DNA of 64,000 bases from Rhodococcus ruber. Its GTDB lineage: Bacteria > Actinomycetota > Actinomycetes > Mycobacteriales > Mycobacteriaceae. The position numbers were made by a program, and so were the translations under genes. The stretch's first letter is position 1; every line of letters begins with the position of its first letter. The DNA lies in the NCBI RefSeq assembly GCF_027270735.1, contig NZ_JAPWIJ010000001.1, positions 310,001-374,000 on the forward strand. The letters run 5' to 3'. The notes below the pieces were generated by a model, which was given only the letters and a program-made list of their open reading frames with translations, was not told the origin of the DNA and did no database searches. This document shows positions 17,143 through 24,918 of this stretch, in pieces.

Positions 17143-18213
17143 ATGATCAACATTCTCGTTGCCGGCGGTATCGCGTTGGCGGTCTCGATTCTGTTGACGC
17201 CGTTTCTCATCGCGCTGTTCACCCGGCAGGGCTTCGGCCAGGAGATTCGCGTCGAGGGCCCCGCAAGCCACCAAGCCAAGCGAGGGACGCCGACGATGGG
17301 CGGCGTCGCGATCATCGTCGGTCTGTGGGCCGGCTATCTCGGCTCCCACCTCGTGGCGATGGGCGGCGACGGCCCGTCGGCGTCCGCCCTGTTGATCCTA
17401 GGTCTCGCGACTGCTCTCGGCGTCGTCGGTTTTCTCGACGACTACATCAAGCTCCGCATGAAACGAAGCCTGGGCCTCAAAGCGACAGGCAAGTACGTCG
17501 GGCAGATCAGTGCAGCGGTGATCTTCGCAGTATTGGCGCTGCAGTTCCGCAATGGGAACGGGCTGACGCCGGGCAACGTCGAACTCTCGCTGGTGCGCCA
17601 ATCGACGTTCTTCACGATGGCCCCCATCGTGTTTGTGCTGTTCTGTGTTTTCCTCATCGTCGCGTGGTCCAATGCGGTCAACCTCACCGACGGGCTCGAC
17701 GGTTTGGCCGCAGGGTCGATGACCCTCGTCCTCGGCGCGTACACGGTGATGACGTTCTGGCAGTACCGGCAGTCGTGCGCCACCAATTCCGTCGCCGGGT
17801 GCTACCAGGTGCGCGATCCACTCGACCTCGCCGTCGTCTGCGCCGCCGCTGCGGGTGCCTGTATCGGGTTCCTCTGGTGGAACGCCGCCCCGGCCAAGAT
17901 CTTCATGGGCGACACCGGGTCGCTCGCCCTCGGCGGACTGCTCGCAGGATTGTCGATCGTGAGCAAGACCGAGCTGATCGCCCTCGTCTTCGGGGCCCTC
18001 TTCGTGGCCGAAGTCGCGTCGGTCGTCATTCAGGTCGCCTCGTTCAAGAGCACCGGCAAGCGGCCTTTCCGGATGGCGCCCATCCACCACCACTTCGAGT
18101 TGGGCGGCTGGGCGGAGACGACGGTCATCATCCGGCTGTGGCTCTTCGCCGCGATCGCATCGGCGCTGGGGCTCGGGTTGTTCTACAGCGAATTCCTCGC
18201 GGCCGTCGGCTGA
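17143..18213 (+). CDS. mraY: Phospho-N-acetylmuramoyl-pentapeptide-transferase (MraY/MurX), outside a dcw cluster
   Basis: A 356-residue, about ten-TM enzyme that makes lipid I from UDP-MurNAc-pentapeptide and decaprenyl phosphate. Conserved segments are [19 protein letters not shown], the aspartate pair in [35 protein letters not shown] and the MraY signature [13 protein letters not shown]. All catalytic aspartates are present, so it should be active. It closely resembles mycobacterial MurX. None of murE, murF, murD, ftsW or murG is adjacent, which is unusual. The start is the ATG at 17143. Confidence 0.93.
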   Translation: MINILVAGGIALAVSILLTPFLIALFTRQGFGQEIRVEGPASHQAKRGTPTMGGVAIIVGLWAGYLGSHLVAMGGDGPSASALLILGLATALGVVGFLDDYIKLRMKRSLGLKATGKYVGQISAAVIFAVLALQFRNGNGLTPGNVELSLVRQSTFFTMAPIVFVLFCVFLIVAWSNAVNLTDGLDGLAAGSMTLVLGAYTVMTFWQYRQSCATNSVAGCYQVRDPLDLAVVCAAAAGACIGFLWWNAAPAKIFMGDTGSLALGGLLAGLSIVSKTELIALVFGALFVAEVASVVIQVASFKSTGKRPFRMAPIHHHFELGGWAETTVIIRLWLFAAIASALGLGLFYSEFLAAVG

Positions 18214-18229
18214 CCTCTACGATTCCGAT

Positions 18230-18442
18230 ATGACCGACGAATTGTCTCCGGTGGCCAAGGTCGACGCGCTCGCCGCCGAACTCGAACAACTCGATGCTCG
18301 ACGCGTCGCCATCGGGGTCGAACTCGTCAACCTTCAATTCGGCCTCGACGGAGATGCCAAGATCCGCGCTACCGAGGTGTTTCACAGCGACTACCTGGAG
18401 CGACTGTTCACGTTGGTCGACGAACTTCGCACGGACGAATAG
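18230..18442 (+). CDS. Small acidic helical protein, unknown
   Basis: A 70-residue, mostly helical protein rich in Leu, Glu and Asp (VDALAAELEQLDARRVAIGV), possibly a short coiled coil. It begins 16 bases after the mraY stop on the same strand, so it is likely cotranscribed. No family recognised. Confidence 0.5.
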   Translation: MTDELSPVAKVDALAAELEQLDARRVAIGVELVNLQFGLDGDAKIRATEVFHSDYLERLFTLVDELRTDE

Positions 18443-18453
18443 TTCCGGCCTCG

Positions 18454-19122
18454 TTACCCGGCGTCCGGGTCCGAGCGCGACACCACGCTCAGCCGGAAGT
18501 CTCTCAGCGACAGAGTGAGTGCCGCCGACGCTGCAACAAGTACGCCGCCGACCGGGAACACCAGCCACGGATTGCCTATGGTGGGGGTGAAGGTCGGTGG
18601 GATGACTTCACTGTCGAGAATGATGGTGGCGGAGTTGGTATCTACATCGGGGTCAACCGAAATTTCTCCGATGGCGACGCCGTAAGGCGATTGGTGAAGT
18701 CCGGCAGCGCCGCCGTGGCTCTCGAAGTATCGAGGCCACACAGGCGACATGACAACCACTTCAGTAGGTTGCGGTGGCCAATGCGTCCAGGCAAGTGCAC
18801 TGCCCGCTCCCAGTGCCGCACCCACGACGATCAACAATCCGAACAGGTGAATGCGGCTGCGTTCACGATCCCGGACGATGCGCAGACCCGAATCGACGAC
18901 AAACGACGCCACCACCAGACCTGTCACTATCCCTGCTGCAACAAGATAGAGCGTCATCGGGAACCAACTCGGCCGAATGTAGATCACGCCCACATCCGGT
19001 GGGCCGGCAACCGCAACGTGCCAGACCACCGCTGCCGCAGCGCCTGTCGAGGCACCGACAGCGGCGAGTACCGCCACGAGGCCTTTCCCTGATGGGCTGT
19101 CCACGGTCGGGACTTTACCCAC
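18454..19122 (-). CDS. Four-TM membrane protein, possibly DUF2567-like
   Basis: A 222-residue protein with four hydrophobic helices (about residues 9-35, 52-75, 88-108 and 180-202) and an extracytoplasmic stretch with prolines between helices 3 and 4. The helix pattern resembles the DUF2567 membrane proteins of mycolata; this is a weak guess. The GTG at 19122 was chosen because the in-frame upstream extension is polar and unlike a membrane protein. Divergent from the exporter gene. Confidence 0.6.
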   Translation of the reverse strand: MGKVPTVDSPSGKGLVAVLAAVGASTGAAAAVVWHVAVAGPPDVGVIYIRPSWFPMTLYLVAAGIVTGLVVASFVVDSGLRIVRDRERSRIHLFGLLIVVGAALGAGSALAWTHWPPQPTEVVVMSPVWPRYFESHGGAAGLHQSPYGVAIGEISVDPDVDTNSATIILDSEVIPPTFTPTIGNPWLVFPVGGVLVAASAALTLSLRDFRLSVVSRSDPDAG

Positions 19123-19169
19123 GACGGAACTCGGTGGCGTCGGAGGGGAAGTCGCGTTACGGTGAAGCC

Positions 19170-19217
19170 GTGAGTTCACCCGAGGCATCCAGATTCGAGC
19201 TACCGGCACCCCGGTAG
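19170..19217 (+). CDS. Possible 15-residue leader peptide upstream of the exporter
   Basis: A GTG-started ORF of 15 codons (MSSPEASRFELPAPR) whose stop codon falls inside the perfect hairpin at 19197-19220. Short leaders that stall ribosomes precede many chloramphenicol-resistance genes, so this could be an attenuator. The Shine-Dalgarno (GGTGAAG) is close to the start. Only position and structure support it. Confidence 0.35.
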   Translation: MSSPEASRFELPAPR

Positions 19218-19220
19218 CTC
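19197..19220 (+). promoter_or_regulatory. Perfect 10-bp hairpin in the exporter leader
   Basis: GAGCTACCGG and CCGGTAGCTC are separated by CACC. It overlaps the end of the candidate leader ORF. A weaker hairpin (GGTCCA/TGGACC, 19272-19290) follows before the ribosome site. No T-run follows either, so they look like regulatory structures rather than simple terminators. Confidence 0.55.
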
Positions 19221-19314
19221 GACAAAACCGAAGCACTCGATCACGACACGTTCGGTGAGCACCCGTGTGCCGGTCCACCTGTCCTGGACCCGTCTCACAT
19301 TCGGAGAACCCTCC

Positions 19315-20445
19315 ATGCCACCGCTCGTATTCTTGCTCGCCACTGCAGTTTTCGCCCAGGGAACGTCCGAGTTCATGCTCGCCGGCCTGCTCACCGATAT
19401 CGCCACCGACCTGAACACCACGGTTCCCAGTGCGGGGATGCTGACCTCGGCATTCGCCGTCGGTATGGTCGTCGGCGCACCGGTCATGGCCGTTGCGACA
19501 CGTCGGCTACCACCCCGTGCCGCACTTTCCACCTTCTTGGCGATCTTCATCGCTATGCATGTAATCGGCGCAACCACATCCAGTTATCCGGTGCTGTTCG
19601 CCTCTCGGGTGCTGGCCGCCTTCGCCAACGCCGGGTTTCTGGCCCTCACCTTGGCCATGGTCACAGCGCTGGTCACACCCGACCGCCTCTCGCGCGCCAT
19701 CGCCACCATCCTGGCCGGCACCACTTTTGCCTTGGTGGTCGGCGTACCGGCCGGCACGCTGGTGGGGGCACTTCTGGATTGGCGCGCCGCGCTGTGGGGG
19801 GTGGCATTGCTGTCGGTTCCCGCCCTCATCGCCGTGACCGTCGCTGCACCCACCACACAGGACCGGCGATCCGGTGGTTCACTGACTACGGAATTTGCTG
19901 TCTTGCAGCGATATCCCCTGATTCGCATCCTCGCTCTCTGTATTCTCGTCAACGGTGCCACGTTCTGCGCGTTCACATACTTGGCTTCGGTCGTCACCGA
20001 ACGAGCGGAATTGCAGAGTGCGATGGTGCCAGTGGTGCTTGCGCTGTTCGGGATCGGCGCGCTGGGTGGAGTGTGGGCAGCGGGCAGATTCGGTGACCGC
20101 TACGCAACGACGATCGTGTCTGTAGGCTGCGCAGCGCTTCTCGTCGGCTGGTGCCTGTTCGCGCTGCTGTCGCAGTGCCCGGTCGCCGTGTTGGTCTTTG
20201 CCTTCGTGCAGGGCGGACTGTCGTTCGCCCTCGGCAGCACACTGGTGAGCCTGGTGATGCGCAACGCGGCGGGTGCGCCCACGATGTCGGGTTCGTACGC
20301 GACAGCGAGTTTGAACATCGGTGCTGCAGCCGGGCCTGCTCTCGGTGGAGTGGTCTACAGCTCAGCACTCGGACCGATCGGACCACTTGCCGCCAGCGCA
20401 GTCTTGGCCGGTATGGCTCTTGTGGCGTCTGTCCTGTTGACCTGA
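19315..20445 (+). CDS. Chloramphenicol-type MFS exporter (Cmx/CmlR family)
   Basis: A 376-residue, 12-TM major facilitator. The subfamily signatures are FAQGTSEFMLAGLL at the N-terminus, SAFAVGMVVGAPVMAVATRR and, near the C-terminus, GAPTMSGSYATASLNIGAAA. These match Cmx, CmlR and Rhodococcus Cmr chloramphenicol exporters, so drug export by proton antiport is likely; the actual substrate is inferred. The ATG at 19315 (GGAG at -11) fits the family start. An in-frame GTG at 19255 would add 20 residues. A MarR-type gene follows 30 bases downstream. Confidence 0.82.
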   Translation: MPPLVFLLATAVFAQGTSEFMLAGLLTDIATDLNTTVPSAGMLTSAFAVGMVVGAPVMAVATRRLPPRAALSTFLAIFIAMHVIGATTSSYPVLFASRVLAAFANAGFLALTLAMVTALVTPDRLSRAIATILAGTTFALVVGVPAGTLVGALLDWRAALWGVALLSVPALIAVTVAAPTTQDRRSGGSLTTEFAVLQRYPLIRILALCILVNGATFCAFTYLASVVTERAELQSAMVPVVLALFGIGALGGVWAAGRFGDRYATTIVSVGCAALLVGWCLFALLSQCPVAVLVFAFVQGGLSFALGSTLVSLVMRNAAGAPTMSGSYATASLNIGAAAGPALGGVVYSSALGPIGPLAASAVLAGMALVASVLLT

Positions 20446-20474
20446 AGCGTAGTTGAGGTTCTACTGTCGCTTTC

Positions 20475-20939
20475 ATGAATACACACGCACCCCTACAACG
20501 ACCACCGATGCAGCCACCCGAGCGACAGCCGATCGGATTCTGGACCGCCCGCGCCGGCGAAGCCATCCGAGCACGTACCCGCGGCGCCCTCCACGACATC
20601 GGTATCACCCAACCCGAATGGTGGCTCCTGCATCAGATCTCGCTGCACCCCACAGGGGCCGACAGGGAAGCGACGATCGAGAAGATCGGCCACAACGACA
20701 CCCCGGAGGCAATCGTCGAGGCCATCGACTCTGCACGGTCCAAAGGTTGGATCGAGGAATCGAATTCACGCGTGACGTTCACCCCGGAAGGTGAAGCACA
20801 ATTCCGACGGGCGTCGGACGTTCAGCAGATGCTGCAGGACGAGCGCATGCAGGGCATCGGTCAGGACGAGTTCGTCACCGCAATTCGAGTGTTGCAGCAG
20901 ACAATCGAGAACGTCGGGGGCGACGCCTGGCACTGGTGA
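20475..20939 (+). CDS. MarR-family transcriptional regulator
   Basis: A 154-residue winged-helix protein: ARTRGALHDIGITQPEWWLL, then a helical recognition region (DTPEAIVEAIDSARSKGWIE) and a short wing (SRVTFTPEGEAQF). The family is recognised from overall order; the HTH is divergent. It follows the exporter on the same strand and may regulate it. Confidence 0.7.
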   Translation: MNTHAPLQRPPMQPPERQPIGFWTARAGEAIRARTRGALHDIGITQPEWWLLHQISLHPTGADREATIEKIGHNDTPEAIVEAIDSARSKGWIEESNSRVTFTPEGEAQFRRASDVQQMLQDERMQGIGQDEFVTAIRVLQQTIENVGGDAWHW

Positions 20940-20989
20940 GATCAGCTGCCTCGAATGCGGACCATCCAAAACCGATGAGCATGAACGGC

Positions 20990-21715
20990 TTACGCATCGT
21001 CCACTGCCGTTCCGACAGCCGTTGCGAAGGCAGCCATGCTCGGGAATCTCATGTCGAAGCTGTACTTCTCCGTGGGCTCCGGAGTTGCGCCCCAACCGGG
21101 TCGGTCGTGACGCCGGTCGATCCACACCGAGGAGATGCCGTGACGCTTGGCCGGAACATGGTCGTGGAACAGACTTTGCGCAACGTGGAGCAGACGCGAC
21201 CTGGGCACGCCGAGGTTGTCGAGAACTCCATCGATTGCGTCGAAGTGGTTGGCGGCCGGCTTGTATGCCCCCACGTCCTCGGCGGTGACGATAGCGTCGA
21301 ACCGAACGCCGAGCCGGCGATTGCTGCCGGCGAAGCCTTCGCGGTGGACATTGGACAGGATGACGAGCTTGTAGTTCTGGGCGAGACTCGCCAACGCCTC
21401 GGCGGAGTCCGCAAATGCAGGCCAGTCCGGTACCGACGATCCCAGCCGGTTCGTCCAGTCCTCCGATACGGGGATTCCCAGGGCGTCACCGGTGCGCACG
21501 AAAGCTTCGGCGAGAATCCCGGGATAGAGCATCGCGGGGAAATCTCGTTGCGCCTGAGACTCGTTCACCCCGAATGCCACGAGCAGTTCATCTCGAGACA
21601 GGGCCGCACCGGACTGCTCCGCCCAGGCACCGAGAACGCTCAGAATCCCGGCCTCCCAGTCGATCAGCGTTCCGTAGCAGTCGAAGCTCAGCACGTCGTA
21701 GTCGGCGAGGTTCAT
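20990..21715 (-). CDS. HAD-superfamily haloacid dehalogenase, type II
   Basis: A 241-residue HAD hydrolase. The nucleophile loop reads FDCYGTLIDWE (Asp11), motif II is VILSNVHREG, motif III is the lysine in AYKPAANHF, and the cap contains AAxS-like LSRDELLVAFG. Type II enzymes hydrolyse L-2-haloacids, but many relatives act on other substrates. It is divergent from the PheRS-like gene, with 195 bases between the starts. Confidence 0.85.
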   Translation of the reverse strand: MNLADYDVLSFDCYGTLIDWEAGILSVLGAWAEQSGAALSRDELLVAFGVNESQAQRDFPAMLYPGILAEAFVRTGDALGIPVSEDWTNRLGSSVPDWPAFADSAEALASLAQNYKLVILSNVHREGFAGSNRRLGVRFDAIVTAEDVGAYKPAANHFDAIDGVLDNLGVPRSRLLHVAQSLFHDHVPAKRHGISSVWIDRRHDRPGWGATPEPTEKYSFDMRFPSMAAFATAVGTAVDDA

Positions 21716-21804
21716 CTGGCAGGCACTCCTCGGAATTCGGTAGCGAACAACTGCTCGCGTCGATACCGTCTACAGGTCATGAGCATCGTACTGCGATTTA
21801 CAGG

Positions 21805-21877
21805 CCCTCGACCGGGTATCGGTCGTCGGGTCAGCCCAGTGCACCGCTGAAGTCCTGACGTCCGACTCGGTCGAGGG
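21805..21877 (+). ncRNA. Structured 5' leader of the PheRS-like operon
   Basis: A perfect 10-bp outer stem (CCCTCGACCG at 21805-21814 with CGGTCGAGGG at 21868-21877) encloses a second helix: GTCGG 21825-21829 with CCGAC 21862-21866, continued by TCAG 21831-21834 with CTGA 21855-21858. The apical loop is 20 bases. It ends 33 bases before the ATG. This nesting suggests a cis-regulatory RNA; no T-box or known riboswitch core was recognised. Confidence 0.5.
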
Positions 21878-21910
21878 AATCCCAACCGTCGATCGACAGA
21901 GGACACTCAC

Positions 21911-23077
21911 ATGAAGAGCTATATCTCCAATTCCCAACTGATTCAGAATCTCTCGATTCGCGACCTGACCGACCCGGACCAAGGCGCACACGCGATGCAA
22001 CTCCTGTTGACCGCTGTGGTCGAGAATCTCACACACATGTGGAACACGGACACCGACGTTCTACGTCTCGGTGCCGTTGTACCGGTGCAGGACAACTACG
22101 ACAAGCTCGGCTTCGATGCCGATGCCGTCACCCGCGACCGACGGTATTCGCGCTACCTCGGTCCCAACGTGATGCTGCGCAGTCACACATCCGCATACAT
22201 CCCATGGATCCTCCAGCAGATGGACGACGCATCGGATGTCGATCGACTCGTCGTTCTGCCCGGCCGCGTCTATCGGCGCGATGCCATCGACCGAACGCAT
22301 GTCGGTGCGCCTCATCAAGTCGATCTGTGGCGATTGGTGTCCCGGCCCGACCTCACCGATCAAGACCTGTCGGCCATGATCGAGTCGGTTGTCCGCTCCG
22401 TCCTTCCCGACGCCGAGTGGCGGGCGGTGCCCGCGGACCACCCGTACACCCGGGGTGGCCATCAGATCGACGTGCGCATCGGCGACGCCTGGATGGAGCT
22501 CGCCGAGTGCGGCTCGATCTCGCCACAATTGTTGCAGCGCAGTGGCCTCGACCCGACTCGGTGGTCCGGCCTCGCACTCGGAATGGGGTTGGACCGCGCG
22601 TTGATGCTGCGCAAAGGGATCGACGACATTCGTCTGTTGCGCGCCGAAGATCCTCGAATTCGAAGCCAGATGCTTCACTTGGAACGGTGGCAACCGGTGT
22701 CCTACATGCCGCCTGTTCGGCGTGACATTTCTGTCGTAGTTCACGAGAGCATCGACGGCGAACTCCTCGGTGACGCAATTCGCACCGCATTGGACGGGGA
22801 CGGTGAACTACTCGAATCCGTGGAGCTACTCTCCGTCACAACCTATGACGATCTGCCCGACGCAGCCCGCGTCCGACTCGGTCTCGGTTCCAACCAGGTC
22901 AATGCGCTGATCCGGATCACGCTGCGGCCGATCGGGCGCACTCTCACCGACCGAGAGGCAAACCTGCTGCGCGACAGAGTGTATCGAGCTGTTCACATCG
23001 GTCCTGCATCCGAGCTGATCGACGGTAGAGTTCTTCTTGACGGTCGATCGGCTGACGACGAAAGGCAGAACCCATGA
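21911..23077 (+). CDS. Monomeric phenylalanyl-tRNA synthetase-like ligase
   Basis: A 388-residue class II synthetase-like protein built like mitochondrial PheRS: a PheS-type catalytic core (residues ~30-260) fused to a ferredoxin-fold anticodon-binding-like (FDX-ACB) domain (~266-365). Motifs are intact: RSHTS (90-94), motif 2 GRVYRRDAIDRTH with HQVD (118-138), MELAECG (195-201) and motif 3 GMGLDR (224-229). The N-terminal tRNA-binding coiled coil of bacterial PheS is absent, and the FHQVEG of true PheS is changed to PHQVDLW. It should activate an amino or related acid with ATP; whether it charges tRNA is unknown. I recall an NCBI family label 'PheS-related mystery ligase' that may apply, but cannot check. 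Its stop overlaps the next ORF (ATGA). Confidence 0.85.
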   Translation: MKSYISNSQLIQNLSIRDLTDPDQGAHAMQLLLTAVVENLTHMWNTDTDVLRLGAVVPVQDNYDKLGFDADAVTRDRRYSRYLGPNVMLRSHTSAYIPWILQQMDDASDVDRLVVLPGRVYRRDAIDRTHVGAPHQVDLWRLVSRPDLTDQDLSAMIESVVRSVLPDAEWRAVPADHPYTRGGHQIDVRIGDAWMELAECGSISPQLLQRSGLDPTRWSGLALGMGLDRALMLRKGIDDIRLLRAEDPRIRSQMLHLERWQPVSYMPPVRRDISVVVHESIDGELLGDAIRTALDGDGELLESVELLSVTTYDDLPDAARVRLGLGSNQVNALIRITLRPIGRTLTDREANLLRDRVYRAVHIGPASELIDGRVLLDGRSADDERQNP

Positions 23078-23256
23078 ACATGGGCAAGGACGCCGAGGCA
23101 CGCAACGTCGTCGAGGCGCTGAGTGTGATCGACAAGCCCTGGCAACCGCGCCGACTCGCCGGCATCAACGACTACGACGTCGTACTCGGGCCCGGTGACA
23201 CTGCCGATACCGGCGATGCAGGCGGTGACAGGACCTCACAGGTCGAAGAGTTGTGA
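23074..23256 (+). CDS. 60-residue protein coupled to the PheRS-like ligase
   Basis: A short ORF that starts inside the stop of the ligase gene (ATGA) and ends inside the start of the GNAT gene (GTGA). Residues 19-37 (IDKPWQPRRLAGINDYDVV) look like the N-terminal segment of small cupin proteins, but the cupin barrel is missing and is not found in other frames. The tail is acidic and Gly/Asp/Thr-rich, ending in VEEL. It could be a substrate or carrier peptide of the ligase, or a truncated cupin kept for coupling. Confidence 0.6.
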   Translation: MNMGKDAEARNVVEALSVIDKPWQPRRLAGINDYDVVLGPGDTADTGDAGGDRTSQVEEL

Positions 23257-23732
23257 CGGTGGTCCTGCTGCGGCCGGCTGTTCGGTCCGACGCCGAGTTC
23301 CTGTTCTCGATGGCGTCGGACGTCGAGGTAGTTCGATGGGTTGGCGACGGAAACCCCTGGACCAAGACGTATTTCGATCAGCGACTTGCGCTCGCACTGA
23401 GCGCGACGGGCAGCCGCGATCCGGACGTGCAGAGGTGGTTCGTCGGAACTACCGAGGAATCGCTGCGCGTGGGGTTGCTCAGCATCATTCGTCGATCCGA
23501 CCACCTGGAGGTCGGCTATTGGGTACATCCGGACCATTGGGGTCTCGGCTACGCGGGCGAACTCCTCGTTCACGCGCAAGAGCATGCCTCTGGTTTACCG
23601 CTGGCAGCGCAGGTGTATCGGGCGAACGTTGCCTCTCGTCGGGTTCTCGAGCGGGCCGGGTTCGCACTCGTCGACGATGGGGATCCCATGACCTATCGGC
23701 GTCGGCCAGCGCACTGGCCTACCACGTCCTGA
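23253..23732 (+). CDS. GNAT acetyltransferase coupled to the PheRS-like operon
   Basis: A 159-residue RimJ/RimL-type GNAT protein. Strand beta4 and the acetyl-CoA loop are seen in EVGYWVHPDHWGLGYAGELL, followed by AQVYRANVASRRVLERAGF. The GTG start overlaps the stop of the 60-residue ORF (GTGA), making a tightly coupled three-gene operon. It could acetylate the ligase product or the small protein; this is inference. The 3' end overlaps the convergent aldo/keto reductase gene by 14 bases. Confidence 0.8.
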   Translation: MTVVLLRPAVRSDAEFLFSMASDVEVVRWVGDGNPWTKTYFDQRLALALSATGSRDPDVQRWFVGTTEESLRVGLLSIIRRSDHLEVGYWVHPDHWGLGYAGELLVHAQEHASGLPLAAQVYRANVASRRVLERAGFALVDDGDPMTYRRRPAHWPTTS

Positions 23733-24792
23733 CAGGCCGGGGACGAACGGTGGTGCGGCCGGTCGTGACGCCACGCACCATGGGGCGCGTCAGAAATTCG
23801 TGGGGAAACCCGGGATCGACTGCGCTGACTGCATGCAGTTCGTCGAGCTGCGATCGGTCGAATACGACATCGAGCGCAGAAATGTTCTGCTGCAACTGTT
23901 CCAACGTGCGCGCCCCGATCAACGAACTTACCACCGACGGATGCCGAAGAGACCATGCCAACGCCACCTGAGCAGCGGTCACGCCGAGTTCGTTCGCGAC
24001 GTCGACGACGGTATCCGCAATCTCGAGCCCGCGCACGGTCAACGTTCCGTTGGCCTTCGCGTGATCGCGACGCGTCCCTGTTGGACTCTGGGAACCGGCC
24101 GTCGCAAGATCTGCGGCAGTGTATTTCCCCGTCAACACTCCTCCACCCAGCGGGGCCCATGGAACAACACCGATGCCGAGATTCGCTGCCATCGGCAGCA
24201 ATTCCCGCTCGGTGGTCCGTTCGATCAAGCTGTACTCCACCTGGAGGGCCGCACACGACGGCCAGCCGCGCAGCTCCGCTGTGGTCTGCATGCGCGCGAC
24301 TTCCCATGCCGGTGTATCGGAAATACCGATGTACAGAACCTTTCCCGAACGGACCAGCTCACCGAGCGCGGCGATGATCTCGTCACTGGGCGTCATGCCG
24401 TCCCATGCGTGCAGGTACAGCAGGTCTATGTGGTCGATGCCGAGATTCCGCAGGCTTGCTTCGACAGAACCGCGCAGGCTCTTTCTACCGCCGCCACCTG
24501 CATTAGGGTCGGACGGATCACGCGTCGCCGCGTATTTTGTTGCGACGACGACCGAATCGCGGCGGCCCCGGAGAAATCGGCCCAGATACTGCTCCGACTG
24601 GCCGTCGGTGTAGATGTTGGCGGTGTCGACAATGTTTCCGCCGGCATCGAGGTAGGCGTCGAATATTCTTCTCGAGTCGCCCTCATCTGCACCCCAGCCC
24701 CAGGCGGTTCCGAATGTCATGGCTCCCAGCGAGAGTGGTGATACTCGAAGGCCGGAGCGGCCCAGCAACCTGTACTCGTCCATGCGTGTCAT
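23719..24792 (-). CDS. Aldo/keto reductase
   Basis: A 357-residue NADPH-dependent oxidoreductase with the AKR tetrad: Asp and Tyr in DTANIYTDG, Lys in VVVATKYAA and His in LLYLHAWDG. Coenzyme-binding residues appear near the C-terminus (SLIGARTLEQLQQN). Of several ATG codons at the 5' end, the one at 24792 has the best spacing from GGAG. A longer frame up to 25137 is antisense to the XRE gene and was not used. Divergent from an XRE/MmyB-type regulator, a frequent pairing. Confidence 0.88.
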   Translation of the reverse strand: MTRMDEYRLLGRSGLRVSPLSLGAMTFGTAWGWGADEGDSRRIFDAYLDAGGNIVDTANIYTDGQSEQYLGRFLRGRRDSVVVATKYAATRDPSDPNAGGGGRKSLRGSVEASLRNLGIDHIDLLYLHAWDGMTPSDEIIAALGELVRSGKVLYIGISDTPAWEVARMQTTAELRGWPSCAALQVEYSLIERTTERELLPMAANLGIGVVPWAPLGGGVLTGKYTAADLATAGSQSPTGTRRDHAKANGTLTVRGLEIADTVVDVANELGVTAAQVALAWSLRHPSVVSSLIGARTLEQLQQNISALDVVFDRSQLDELHAVSAVDPGFPHEFLTRPMVRGVTTGRTTVRPRPVRTW

Positions 24793-24918
24793 GGTCATGT
24801 CTCCTTCGTGTGCGGTCCTACTCACCGTCCTTGCCCCGTCGGGAAACAGGAAGGACGAGATCATCCTGGGAAGGGCGGTACCAGGCTGATCGCACCGAAG
24901 TGGCCTACCGTGGATCGG

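Noticed and set aside
21740-21910. T-box leader before the PheRS-like gene
   Set aside because: No antiterminator core or specifier-loop arrangement could be recognised; only an unclassified nested hairpin remains.
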